A stretch of DNA of 64,000 bases from Arsenicibacter sp965247375 (GTDB lineage Bacteria; Bacteroidota; Bacteroidia; Cytophagales; Spirosomataceae), in NCBI GenBank assembly GCA_965247375.1, contig CBDFHU010000013.1, positions 20,276 through 84,275 of the forward strand, written 5' to 3'. The notes below the pieces were generated by a model. That model was given only the letters and a program-made list of their open reading frames with translations. It was not told the origin of the DNA and did no database searches. Positions 8,039 to 15,386 of this stretch are shown here, piece after piece. The position numbers and the translations under genes are program-made. Every line of letters begins with the position of its first letter. The stretch's first letter is position 1.

Positions 8039-8641
8039 TTATAATACATTCTTTCGGGCAATGAGCCGGATGACACAGGCAGACCCGCTATGAAACGCGC
8101 CTTCGTTCAGGTCGGTATAGCGTTCGTCAACCTGTAGAATGTCGAGGTCCTTAAAATCGTCCAGCAGTTCGGTCCGGTTGAAGAGCATGTCGGCCTGTTG
8201 TGGTCCGCCCGACGAATTGCCGAGCTGCTCCTTATGGAAGGCTTCCAGCACCAGGTAGCCGGACGGTTTGAGCCAGCTGACCAGTTTACGGTGAAATGCC
8301 TGTCGCAGGTCAGGTGGTTGATGTACATAAATGAGCCCGATCAGGTCATAGGTATCCGGCTGACCATCAAAGTGCTGCAACGTAGCGATGTCGTAGCGGA
8401 TACGGGTACAGGCACCGCCGGCCAGTGCCAGTGCTTTGGCCTTTGCGGCCTCGCTGAAGTCAAAGGCATCGACGGTCCAGCCCCGGAGGGCGGCATAGAC
8501 CGCATTCCGGCCTTCGCCTTCGGCCGGCAGCAACAACCGCCCCGCCGGCAGTTTGTCAATACACTCTTTAAAAAAAACATTGGGTTTGGTCCCGTAGGCA
8601 TAGGTCGGGTTGCTATAGCGGGTTTCCCAGAATTCGTTCAT
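8039..8641 (-). CDS. Class I SAM-dependent methyltransferase
   Basis: The 200-residue protein has a Rossmann methyltransferase pattern: LLLPAEGEGRNAVYAA (SAM loop, near residue 36), an acidic VDAFDFSE strand end and a conserved YDLIGLIYVHQ stretch. It resembles TehB-like and tellurite/thiopurine-type enzymes, but the substrate is unknown. It is the last gene of the tauE operon. Its start lies inside the remnant of a thioredoxin gene, where the reading frames switch. This suggests the methyltransferase was joined to the operon by a deletion that removed most of the thioredoxin. Confidence 0.82.
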   Translation of the reverse strand: MNEFWETRYSNPTYAYGTKPNVFFKECIDKLPAGRLLLPAEGEGRNAVYAALRGWTVDAFDFSEAAKAKALALAGGACTRIRYDIATLQHFDGQPDTYDLIGLIYVHQPPDLRQAFHRKLVSWLKPSGYLVLEAFHKEQLGNSSGGPQQADMLFNRTELLDDFKDLDILQVDERYTDLNEGAFHSGSACVIRLIARKNVL

Positions 8642-8714
8642 TAAAAAAGTCGACCAATACGGGTGTATCGCCTTTTATGATATCACCAAATGTTTGTTTT
8701 TTCTGTGTTTCCAT
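8613..8714 (-). pseudogene. Truncated thioredoxin (N-terminal remnant only)
   Basis: From ATG 8714 the frame encodes a thioredoxin N-terminus, ending in DTPVLVDFF, which in thioredoxins is followed at once by the A-x-WCGPC active site. Here similarity stops after DFF (about 8643). The frame runs nine codons through the start of the methyltransferase gene and ends at TAG 8613, giving 33 residues without the catalytic cysteines. It starts 5 bp behind the DUF6132-like gene. The peptide cannot be a redox enzyme. It could survive as a coupling leader or simply be a scar. Confidence 0.75.
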
Positions 8715-8719
8715 AACGG

Positions 8720-8920
8720 TTACGGATATTTTTTGAAAAGTGGCTGAACAAAATCGGCTAACAGATACCCCATCGTTCCGCCCCAGAGCATCATGGTTTG
8801 CCAATGTGACTGAATCGGGCAATGTCCGGTCAGGCAGCCGATCTGATCCCAGTAAAGAAACCCGCCGATGGCGCCTGCAATAGCACCCACAACGGACCAG
8901 CCGTTAATGAACTTCTTCAT
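8720..8920 (-). CDS. DUF6132-like small membrane protein
   Basis: The 66-residue protein has two hydrophobic helices separated by WDQIGCLTGHCPI, a two-cysteine motif seen in DUF6132 proteins of Bacteroidota (family named from memory). Function is unknown. It overlaps the upstream gene by 17 bp and lies in the tauE operon, which suggests a role in sulfur or thiol handling at the membrane. The Cys-x4-Cys arrangement could bind metal or form a disulfide. Confidence 0.7.
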   Translation of the reverse strand: MKKFINGWSVVGAIAGAIGGFLYWDQIGCLTGHCPIQSHWQTMMLWGGTMGYLLADFVQPLFKKYP

Positions 8921-9143
8921 ACGGGATGTCCTGATGGGTTTCGTCCGGTTTCACCGAACGGCGGGGAGCCGGTACACCACAGCCACCGGTCGCACAGCCA
9001 ACGTTCAGGATGGCCTGCATCAGGAACAACCCGCCGAGCAGGCCGAGGACCGGCTGCCGATCAACAACGGCACTCCATAGCACCAGACCACCTGCCACCA
9101 GCCGGATAATCCGCATCATATCCCAGTTTTTTACGTCAATCAT
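8904..9143 (-). CDS. Small YgaP/DUF2892-like membrane protein
   Basis: The 79-residue protein begins MIDVKNWDMMRIIRLVAGG, has two hydrophobic helices and carries the Cys motif GCATGGCG before a hydrophilic tail. The first half resembles the membrane part of YgaP-type (DUF2892) proteins, which occur beside rhodaneses and sulfite exporters. Met-9 or Met-10 are alternative starts. It is second in the tauE operon, 44 bp behind tauE, and overlaps the next gene. Exact function unknown. Confidence 0.7.
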   Translation of the reverse strand: MIDVKNWDMMRIIRLVAGGLVLWSAVVDRQPVLGLLGGLFLMQAILNVGCATGGCGVPAPRRSVKPDETHQDIPYEEVH

Positions 9144-9187
9144 GGTTTCCAGATAGTTTTCAGAAATAGGTTATACTCTTCCTGTCG

Positions 9188-9991
9188 TTAAAACATCGTT
9201 TCCTTAACAATAATATACACGCCCATCACCAGCACAAACCAGCCGAATGCGCGTTTCAGTTTCTCACCGGCGATAAACTTCGACAGGTAAGAACCGACAA
9301 AGATACCGGCCACGGATAAGGCCGTAAATTCGAGCAGAAAGGTCCAGTCAACAGCCATGTTGGAGAGATCACCCAGAAAGCCGATCAGCGATTTGGCCGC
9401 AATGATCAGCAGTGACGTGCCGACGGCCATTTTCATCGGCAGCCGGGCCAACAGGACCAGGGCCGGAATAATCAGGAACCCACCGCCCGCACCGACAAAA
9501 CCGGTCAGGGTACCGACCAGCGCACCTTCCAGCGCAATCAGCGGCAGGTTAAAGGTAACAGGGCCTTCCGCTTTAGCTGTTTCTCCTTTTTTGTCACGGA
9601 TCATGGAAAAGGATGCCGCCAGCATAATGAGGGCAAAGAAAATCATGATCGCCACACTTTTGCTCAGAACAAAAGCTCCGCTGCTGAAAACAGGGTCCGG
9701 AATGGCCGGGACCACATATTTACGGGTCAGGAAAACGGCGAGGAACGACGGAATCGAAAAGACGAGCGCGGCCTTGTAATTGACCTGCTGCTTACGCATA
9801 TAGTTGACCGACCCCACCAGTGAAGTCGTTCCGACCACAAACAGCGAATAGGCTGTTGACATCACCGGATTAATTCCTAACAAGTACACTAAAACGGGCA
9901 GGGTAAGAATGCTGCCCCCTCCGCCGATCAGTCCCAGACTAACTCCGATCAGGATCGATGCGGAAAAACCTACTATCTCAATTGTATTCAT
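9188..9991 (-). CDS. TauE/SafE family sulfite exporter
   Basis: The 267-residue protein has about eight hydrophobic helices and the two repeated TauE/SafE signatures: GLIGGGGSILTLPVLVYLLG near the N-terminus and GFVGAGGGFLIIPALVLL in the second half. The family exports sulfite or sulfonates. In S. aureus a TauE gene sits with cstB and removes the sulfite that CstB makes, and the pairing with CstB-like genes here suggests the same. It heads an operon with two small Cys-containing membrane proteins, a thioredoxin remnant and a methyltransferase. A Crp-type operator lies 49 bp upstream. Confidence 0.9.
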   Translation of the reverse strand: MNTIEIVGFSASILIGVSLGLIGGGGSILTLPVLVYLLGINPVMSTAYSLFVVGTTSLVGSVNYMRKQQVNYKAALVFSIPSFLAVFLTRKYVVPAIPDPVFSSGAFVLSKSVAIMIFFALIMLAASFSMIRDKKGETAKAEGPVTFNLPLIALEGALVGTLTGFVGAGGGFLIIPALVLLARLPMKMAVGTSLLIIAAKSLIGFLGDLSNMAVDWTFLLEFTALSVAGIFVGSYLSKFIAGEKLKRAFGWFVLVMGVYIIVKETMF

Positions 9992-10010
9992 AATCTGCCG
10001 TATTTTTCAG

Positions 10011-10055
10011 CAAATCACGCCATCCGCAAGCCCCTTTTCCGTGATAATTGTTACA
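10011..10055 (-). promoter_or_regulatory. Crp-type operator plus -7-like box of the tauE operon
   Basis: The operator CGTGA-TAATTG-TTACA lies at 10040-10055, identical in all 16 bases to the site before CstB-like copy 2. The -7-like box GTGATTTG (10011-10018, - strand) keeps only the TTTG half. The spacing is again 36.5 bp. Confidence 0.7.
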
Positions 10056-10075
10056 CAGAGCCGGTTTTCGGAAAA

Positions 10076-10288
10076 TCAGCGGAGTTTTCGCGTCCGGTTC
10101 GTCCGGATACCGAAAGGCAGATACAGGGGGCAGGTACTGACCAGACTGGTGAGCAGCAGGATACCGGCGGCGATGAACCCAACAAGATTCCAGACGCCGG
10201 TCAGAACGTCGGCAGCAGACAAGACGATCAGGAGAACGGCCAAAGCAATACGGATGTAGCGGTCGGTGGTACCAATGTTCTTTTTCAT
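10076..10288 (-). CDS. DUF2892 (YgaP-like) small membrane protein
   Basis: This 70-residue protein starts MKKNIGTTDRYIRIALA, the usual start of DUF2892 proteins, so ATG 10288 is preferred over the longer frame from 10342. Two membrane helices follow, with C-P-L-Y near the end as in family members. DUF2892 proteins accompany rhodaneses and persulfide enzymes and are thought to form small membrane dimers. It is divergent from the secreted DsrE gene, with the Crp-type operator 10335-10350 between them. The -7 position on its side is a poor match, so its regulation by that site is uncertain. Confidence 0.85.
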   Translation of the reverse strand: MKKNIGTTDRYIRIALAVLLIVLSAADVLTGVWNLVGFIAAGILLLTSLVSTCPLYLPFGIRTNRTRKLR

Positions 10289-10334
10289 GGCTTCTTTTTT
10301 TGTTTCTAAGAAAGCCTGAACTGGGAAAAAACTC

Positions 10335-10379
10335 TGTGACAATTATCACAAAGCACCGCTGTTTTTCCTCATACATTCG
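10335..10379 (+). promoter_or_regulatory. Crp-type operator plus -7-like box of the secreted DsrE gene
   Basis: The perfect palindromic arms TGTGA-N6-TCACA lie at 10335-10350. On the + strand TACATTCG (10372-10379) is one mismatch from TAnnTTTG and ends 36.5 bp from the operator centre. The mirror position toward the DUF2892 gene reads TTTCTTAG, two mismatches. Confidence 0.72.
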
Positions 10380-10431
10380 CCGTTTTCGTATCTTGATCAC
10401 CCATAGAGGTATTCACTAATCCCGTTTTGTT

Positions 10432-10875
10432 ATGCGCAATTTCCTTTTTAGCCTTATTGGCCTGCTGATGGCGGTGTCGGTCAGCGCTACGGCTCAGTCG
10501 ACGTTCAATGGCGCAGAGGCCACAAAGAAAAAGTACTATGCCGTTTATCAGCTGAATTCTGATGACGAAGCCAAAATCAAGGCAACCCTAAAAAACATGC
10601 AGAATGCCCTTTCTGACCCCCGGCTGAAAGACAAGCTGGAGCTTGAACTGGTCGTGCATGGAGGCGGGGTCGCTGCGTTTAAGAAAGGCAGTCCCTTTGA
10701 ACAGACGTTGACGGAGATGCAGAAACAAGGGGTGTTACTCGTACAGTGTGAAAACACGTTGCGGGAGCGGAAAATCAGCAAGGATGAGCTGTTTCCGTTT
10801 ATCTCATTTACCCCGAGCGGAAACGGCGAGCTGATTATCCGTCAGCAGCAGGGCTGGACGTATGTGCACCCCTGA
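10432..10875 (+). CDS. Secreted DsrE family protein
   Basis: The 147-residue protein has a clear signal peptide (residues 1-22, ending SATAQ) followed by a DsrE domain with ELVVHGGGVAAF and the conserved Cys in QCENTLRE. It is the exported paralogue of the DsrE at 6436-6816. A periplasmic DsrE fits beside periplasmic thiosulfate chemistry, where it could carry a sulfane sulfur or bind a reactive sulfur species. It is transcribed alone, from a Crp-type promoter, and ends at a strong hairpin. Confidence 0.85.
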   Translation: MRNFLFSLIGLLMAVSVSATAQSTFNGAEATKKKYYAVYQLNSDDEAKIKATLKNMQNALSDPRLKDKLELELVVHGGGVAAFKKGSPFEQTLTEMQKQGVLLVQCENTLRERKISKDELFPFISFTPSGNGELIIRQQQGWTYVHP

Positions 10876-10913
10876 AAAAATATCAGCGCAGGAAAACTCG
10901 TTCCTGCGCTGAT
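10876..10913. terminator. Bidirectional terminator between dsrE-like and DUF983 genes
   Basis: A perfect 13-bp stem (10882-10894 with 10901-10913) has a 6-base loop. An A-run at 10875-10880 gives a U-tract when read on the - strand, so it suits the DUF983 transcript best and can also stop the + strand dsrE transcript. Confidence 0.8.
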
Positions 10914-10956
10914 GATATACCCCGGGATTGTAAGCCTCTTTTTCCGCAAAAAAAAT

Positions 10957-11349
10957 CTATGAATGCGTATGGGCCTTCGCCTGATCAGGTTTGTAGCTGA
11001 CAAAGATGTTAATCCACGTGCGGCGCGCTAACCGGAAAAAGAACGGAGTCAGGATAATAAGCGCCGGCACAAGGCCAATCAGATAATACGTCAGGTCAAT
11101 TTCAAGAAGCACATTAAACAGCACAAACGAGCTGATGATAAAGGCTACATAAAACGCGTAGCTGACATACATAGCGCCAAAGAAAAAACCAGGTTCGGGC
11201 TCAAACCGGAGATCACAGTGGCTGCAGTGCGTATGCATTTTGTCGAATCGTTTCAGGTCGTAGGCATTGTTGCTGATGAAGAAATCACCCTCCTGACAAC
11301 GAGGACATTTATTGAACAGAATGCTGTATAATTTAGTCCCTTTTAACAT
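10957..11349 (-). CDS. DUF983 family membrane protein
   Basis: The 130-residue protein begins with a zinc-ribbon-like pair of motifs, CPRC (near residue 15) and CSHC (near residue 42), followed by FEPEPGFFFGAMYVSYAF and two to three membrane helices. This is the standard DUF983 layout. Function is not established. The family is linked to cytochrome oxidase regions in alphaproteobacteria. Here it sits behind a full-consensus Crp-type promoter of the sulfur island, which suggests a respiratory or metal-related task in the same response. Confidence 0.85.
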   Translation of the reverse strand: MLKGTKLYSILFNKCPRCQEGDFFISNNAYDLKRFDKMHTHCSHCDLRFEPEPGFFFGAMYVSYAFYVAFIISSFVLFNVLLEIDLTYYLIGLVPALIILTPFFFRLARRTWINIFVSYKPDQAKAHTHS

Positions 11350-11399
11350 GGCGTTGGCTCGTTTTATCGTTAAAAAAGCGTAGGTCTCTTTGATTGAAT

Positions 11400-11444
11400 C
11401 AAAGGTAACTACTCTGAAAACAGGATTATGTGATTTATATCACA
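11400..11444 (-). promoter_or_regulatory. Crp-type operator plus -7 box of the DUF983 gene
   Basis: The operator TGTGA-N6-TCACA lies at 11429-11444, and a consensus -7 box TACCTTTG lies at 11400-11407 on the - strand, at the shared 36.5-bp spacing. The mirror position toward the gluconate-dehydrogenase gene (11466-11473) shows no -7 box, so the divergent pair is not clearly served. Confidence 0.78.
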
Positions 11445-11517
11445 CTGGATGGCTTCCGGTAGTTTTTTTCTTCCGGAAGCTTTTACCGGAGATGAAACGC
11501 ATATAAACGTATTGAAT

Positions 11518-12057
11518 ATGAAACGACGTACTGCCCTTAAAAGCCTTTCGGTAGCGGTTGGCGGACTGGTTAGTCTGCCGGCCTGGGCCACACAATGGAA
11601 CACCGCTTCCGTGGGTACCAGCCCGAATATGACGGCTGCGAATGAGGCCCTGCTGGCTGAAATCGTAGAAACCATCATTCCCGAAACGACGACACCGGGC
11701 GCAAAATCACTCAACGTTCACCGCTTTGTCCTCCGTATGATTAACGATTGTTACGGCGAACCTGTTCAGACAACGTTTCAGCAGGGATTGCTGAAAACCG
11801 ACGAACTGGCCCGGCAGGCTTACGGAAAAGACTTTCCGGCCTGTGATAAAAAACAGCGCACCGACCTGTTACTCGGCATGGCTGCTTCGGCCGAACCTGG
11901 CCAGAAACAGTTTGCTGATCTGGTAAAAGGGCTGACCATCCGCGGGTATACCAACTCCGAATATTACATGGTCAATGTGCTGAAGTACAACATGGCCCCC
12001 GGCTACTTCCACGGCTGTGTTCCGGTTAGCTCACTGACGCCGGTCAGTGCCAAATAA
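11518..12057 (+). CDS. Gluconate 2-dehydrogenase subunit 3-type chaperone/subunit of a GMC dehydrogenase, Tat signal
   Basis: Start ATG 11518 is chosen because MKRRTALKSLSVAVGG gives a twin-arginine signal at the very N-terminus. The frame upstream is not protein-like. The 179-residue product has the subunit-3 pattern: ETIIPETTTPGAKS, a central FCD-like segment (GEPVQTTFQQGL) and C-terminal GYTNSEYYMVNVLKYNMAPG. Such proteins pair with a GMC oxidoreductase that lacks its own signal and is exported with them. The next gene is exactly that partner, 31 bp downstream. Confidence 0.87.
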   Translation: MKRRTALKSLSVAVGGLVSLPAWATQWNTASVGTSPNMTAANEALLAEIVETIIPETTTPGAKSLNVHRFVLRMINDCYGEPVQTTFQQGLLKTDELARQAYGKDFPACDKKQRTDLLLGMAASAEPGQKQFADLVKGLTIRGYTNSEYYMVNVLKYNMAPGYFHGCVPVSSLTPVSAK

Positions 12058-12088
12058 TCCATCAACAATCGTTCAACCTTCGTATTTC

Positions 12089-13807
12089 ATGGCTTTTCTG
12101 ACTATAGATTCTCTTAAAGACCGGACCTTCGATGCTATTGTGATCGGGTCTGGTATCAGCGGTGGCTGGGCTGCCAAAGAGCTTACCGACAAAAAACTGA
12201 AAACGCTCCTGCTCGAACGCGGCCGGGATGTGCGGCACGTAACCGACTATCCGACCACGATGATGTCGCCCTGGGAGTTTGAGCACCTGAACCAGCTGCC
12301 GAAAGCCTATAAGGATGCCAACCCGATTGCCAGCCGGTGTTATGCACTCAACGAAGACACCACTCATTTCTTCGTGAAGGACGCCGAACACCCGTATATT
12401 CAGGATAAACCGTTTGACTGGATTCGCGGCTACCACGTTGGCGGGAAATCGCTGATGTGGGCGCGGGGTACCCAACGGTGGTCACAATACGATTTCGACG
12501 GACCGGCCCGCGATGGCTTTGCCGTTGACTGGCCGATTGGTTATCACGACATTGCTCCGTGGTACAGCCATGTCGAAAAGTTTGCCGGTATCTCCGGCAA
12601 CCGCGACGGGCTGGCACAACTGCCCGACGGCGAGTTTCTGCCGCCGCACGAGCAAACGTGCGTAGAAAAGCACTTTACGGCTCAGATGAGCAAACGCTAT
12701 AACAACACGCGGCCGGTGGTTATCGGCCGTTGTGCGCATCTGACCAAACCGCAGCCGATTCACCTGAAACAGGGGCGGGGGCAGTGCCAGCACCGGAACC
12801 TGTGTCAGCGGGGTTGCCCGTATGGCGGGTACTTCAGCAGCAACTCATCGACGATTCCGTGGGCGTTGAATTCGGGTAATCTGACGCTGCGGCCGCATTC
12901 GGTGGTGCATTCGATTATTTACGACGAGGCCAAAGGCAAGGCAACGGGGGTACGGGTGGTTGATGCCAACACCAAGCAGATGACGGAGTATTATGCCCGC
13001 ATCATCTTCGTGAACGCGGCTACCGTCAATACAAACCTGATTCTGCTGAACTCGACCTCACGGCGCTTCCCGAACGGGCTGGGCAACGACAACGGCCTGC
13101 TGGGTAAATACGTGGCGTTTCATAACTTCCGGACAACGATTTCGGGCGAATATGAAGGATTCCAGGACACGACTACCGACGGCATCCGCCCAAATGGCAG
13201 CTATATTCCGCGTTTCCGGAACGTGTTCAAACAAGAGACAGACTTCCTGCGCGGCTATGCATCGGGTTTCAGCGCCACCCGCATGACCTATAACGATACT
13301 GCCGGCATTGGCGAGGACCTGAAAAACAGCCTGAATACGAAAAAGTACGGCGTTTGGCGGGTAGGCTCGCACATGATGGGCGAGACGATTCCGAAGGAGT
13401 CAAACTTTGTGACGCTCGATAAGACACAGGTGGATGCCTGGGGCGTACCGCTGATCCGGACCAATGTGGGCTACGACGACAACGATGAGAAGATGATTAA
13501 GGATTTCCACGAGCAGCTGACCGAAATGTACACGGCGGCAGGTTTCAAGAACATCCAGACGCACGATAAACCGGAGAAAGCGCCGGGCCTGGACATCCAC
13601 GAGATGGGTGGCGTCCGGATGGGGAAAGACCCGAAAACGTCGATGCTGAACAAATGGAATCAGTTCCATAACTGCAAAAACGTATTCGTCACCGACGGAG
13701 CTTGTATGACCAGCAACTCTACCCAGAATCCGTCGCTGACGTTTATGGCCATTACGGCACGGGCGGCCAATTACGCCGCCAGCGAATTCCGGAAAGGGAA
13801 TTTGTAA
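12089..13807 (+). CDS. GMC family FAD-dependent oxidoreductase (glucoside/gluconate dehydrogenase-like)
   Basis: The 572-residue protein has the N-terminal FAD-binding motif DAIVIGSGISGGWAAKEL and the GMC C-terminal block NVFVTDGACM with NPSLTFMAITARAA. Start ATG 12089 is preferred over 12047 because the Rossmann strand follows directly. It has no signal peptide and probably reaches the periplasm by hitchhiking on the Tat-bearing subunit 3 encoded just upstream. Related pairs oxidise sugars or sugar acids (gluconate 2-dehydrogenase, glucoside 3-dehydrogenase) and pass electrons to a cytochrome c. The substrate is unknown. No dedicated cytochrome is adjacent, but the island encodes others. Confidence 0.88.
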   Translation: MAFLTIDSLKDRTFDAIVIGSGISGGWAAKELTDKKLKTLLLERGRDVRHVTDYPTTMMSPWEFEHLNQLPKAYKDANPIASRCYALNEDTTHFFVKDAEHPYIQDKPFDWIRGYHVGGKSLMWARGTQRWSQYDFDGPARDGFAVDWPIGYHDIAPWYSHVEKFAGISGNRDGLAQLPDGEFLPPHEQTCVEKHFTAQMSKRYNNTRPVVIGRCAHLTKPQPIHLKQGRGQCQHRNLCQRGCPYGGYFSSNSSTIPWALNSGNLTLRPHSVVHSIIYDEAKGKATGVRVVDANTKQMTEYYARIIFVNAATVNTNLILLNSTSRRFPNGLGNDNGLLGKYVAFHNFRTTISGEYEGFQDTTTDGIRPNGSYIPRFRNVFKQETDFLRGYASGFSATRMTYNDTAGIGEDLKNSLNTKKYGVWRVGSHMMGETIPKESNFVTLDKTQVDAWGVPLIRTNVGYDDNDEKMIKDFHEQLTEMYTAAGFKNIQTHDKPEKAPGLDIHEMGGVRMGKDPKTSMLNKWNQFHNCKNVFVTDGACMTSNSTQNPSLTFMAITARAANYAASEFRKGNL

Positions 13808-13819
13808 TGGTTTGACAAT

Positions 13820-13849
13820 CGTAGAGACAAGGCATGCCTTGTCTCTACG
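13820..13849. repeat. 30-bp perfect palindrome
   Basis: Bases 13820-13849 form a perfect 15+15 palindrome with half-site cgtagagacaaggca. It sits between the convergent GMC and CstB-like genes and may act as a bidirectional terminator, though no T-run flanks it. The gtagagac core recalls dispersed palindromic repeats found between genes in Bacteroidota and cyanobacteria (from memory). Confidence 0.75.
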
Positions 13850-13864
13850 TCTTATGAACCCGAA

Positions 13865-15283
13865 TTACGCCTTTTTCAGCGTCGACGGGCAAACGAAATC
13901 GGTGGTGGTAAACCGGCCGGTTTTCTGGATAGCCCCGAAACCGCCGTCAATGTCGATCAGGTTATCGTAGCCCCGTGATTTAAGAATCGACGCGGCCATC
14001 ATCGACCGGTAACCGCCCGCACAGTGGATGTACATGGTTTCGTCTTTCGGGAATTCGGCCATCAGTTCGCTGATGTAGTCGAGCGGCAGGCTTTTGGCGC
14101 CGTCGATGTGTTCGGCCGCAAATTCGCCCGGTTTCCGGACGTCGATGACCGTAACCGGCCCCTGATCCATACGGTCGGCAAGTTCAGCGGCAGAAATCGA
14201 GGTGATGGTATCAACCTCTTTACCGCTTCCGGCCCATGCCGTAAAACCGCCCGCCAGATAGCCCAGTACCTGATCGTACCCCACGCGGGCCAGCCGGGTG
14301 AGGGTTTCTTCAACGTTTTCCGGTTCACAAACCAGCAACAGTTCCTGACGGACATCCGGAATCAGGGCACCTACCCACGGCGCAAATTGTCCGCCCAGGC
14401 CAATGTTGATTGAGTTCGGAATAAAGCCTTTAGCAAACACCTGAGCACCCCGCACATCGAGCACCACCGCACCGGTTTCGTTGGCCGCTGCCTCAAAGGC
14501 GTCCGGGCTCAACGGCTGTGCGCCACGGCTCAGTACGGTGTCAATACTTTCGTAACCCTCTTTGTTCATCAGTACGTTTTGCGGGAAATACTTCGGCGGA
14601 GCGAGCAGGCCGTCCGTAACCTCCCTGATGAACTCGTCGCGCGACATATTGGCCCGCAGGGCATAGTTGAACAATTTCTGGTTGCCCAGCGTATCGGTCG
14701 TTTCCTTACTCATGTTCTTACCGCAGGCCGAACCCGCACCGTGAGCCGGATACACGATCACGTCGTCGGGCAGGGTCATGATTTTGTTCCGGAGCGAATC
14801 GAACAGATAACCGGCCAGGTCGTTCATGGTCAGATCCGATTTCTGGGCCAGATCGGGCCGGCCGACATCACCGATAAACAGGGTATCGCCGCTGAACAGA
14901 GCTTTTTCTTTACCGTTTTCGTCGATCAGCAGGTAACAGGTCGATTCCATCGTGTGGCCCGGCGTATGCAGGACGCGGATTTTAACCTTGCCGAGGGACA
15001 GTTCTTCGCCGTCGGTAGCAATATGGGCTTCAAATCCGGTTCTGGCATTGGGGCCATACACGATAGGCGCACCGGTTTGTTTGGCCAGATCGAGGTGTCC
15101 CGACACAAAATCGGCGTGGAAGTGCGTTTCCAGTACGTATTTGATCGTTGCCCCTTCTTTGGCGGCTTTCTCAATGTATGGTTTTACCTCTCGCAGCGGA
15201 TCAATAATGGCTACTTCGCCTTCCGATTCCACGTAATAGGCACCTTGTGCTAAACAGCCCGTATAAATTTGTTCGATTTTCAT
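13865..15283 (-). CDS. CstB-like persulfide dioxygenase with tandem rhodanese domains (copy 2)
   Basis: This 472-residue paralogue of the enzyme at 3103-4515 has the same plan. It consists of a metallo-beta-lactamase domain with H54-x-H56-x-D58 and H63, a middle rhodanese-like domain, and a C-terminal rhodanese with the C421-AGGYR loop. Unlike copy 1, its middle domain keeps a Cys at the catalytic position (VCEPEN near residue 318), though the loop is not a canonical one. It would oxidise glutathione-, coenzyme A- or bacillithiol-type persulfides and transfer sulfane sulfur. It is monocistronic, driven by a Crp-type operator whose sequence is identical to that of tauE. The Crp/Fnr gene lies immediately upstream. 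Confidence 0.88.
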   Translation of the reverse strand: MKIEQIYTGCLAQGAYYVESEGEVAIIDPLREVKPYIEKAAKEGATIKYVLETHFHADFVSGHLDLAKQTGAPIVYGPNARTGFEAHIATDGEELSLGKVKIRVLHTPGHTMESTCYLLIDENGKEKALFSGDTLFIGDVGRPDLAQKSDLTMNDLAGYLFDSLRNKIMTLPDDVIVYPAHGAGSACGKNMSKETTDTLGNQKLFNYALRANMSRDEFIREVTDGLLAPPKYFPQNVLMNKEGYESIDTVLSRGAQPLSPDAFEAAANETGAVVLDVRGAQVFAKGFIPNSINIGLGGQFAPWVGALIPDVRQELLLVCEPENVEETLTRLARVGYDQVLGYLAGGFTAWAGSGKEVDTITSISAAELADRMDQGPVTVIDVRKPGEFAAEHIDGAKSLPLDYISELMAEFPKDETMYIHCAGGYRSMMAASILKSRGYDNLIDIDGGFGAIQKTGRFTTTDFVCPSTLKKA

Positions 15284-15327
15284 CGTAGTGATCTCTTTAA
15301 AGGTTGACGCTTGTTCAAATTGATAAG

Positions 15328-15372
15328 CAAATCAACGAAAGTTCGTTTGTTGGTTCCGTGATAATTGTTACA
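15328..15372 (-). promoter_or_regulatory. Crp-type operator plus -7-like box of CstB-like copy 2
   Basis: The operator CGTGA-TAATTG-TTACA lies at 15357-15372, and the box TTGATTTG (15328-15335, - strand) is one mismatch from TAnnTTTG. The spacing is 36.5 bp. The operator ends only 14 bp from the stop codon of the regulator gene. Confidence 0.72.
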
Positions 15373-15386
15373 CAATCAGGATGGTA

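Noticed and set aside
14579..15253. 224-codon + strand frame opposite the second CstB-like gene
   Set aside because: It lies fully antisense to a gene with complete active-site motifs, has no family features, and the equivalent frame appears opposite the paralogue at 3826-4173, so it mirrors codon bias.
13865..15283. Recent duplication of the CstB-like gene
   Set aside because: The two copies differ throughout at DNA and protein level and in the middle-domain Cys, so the duplication is old rather than recent.
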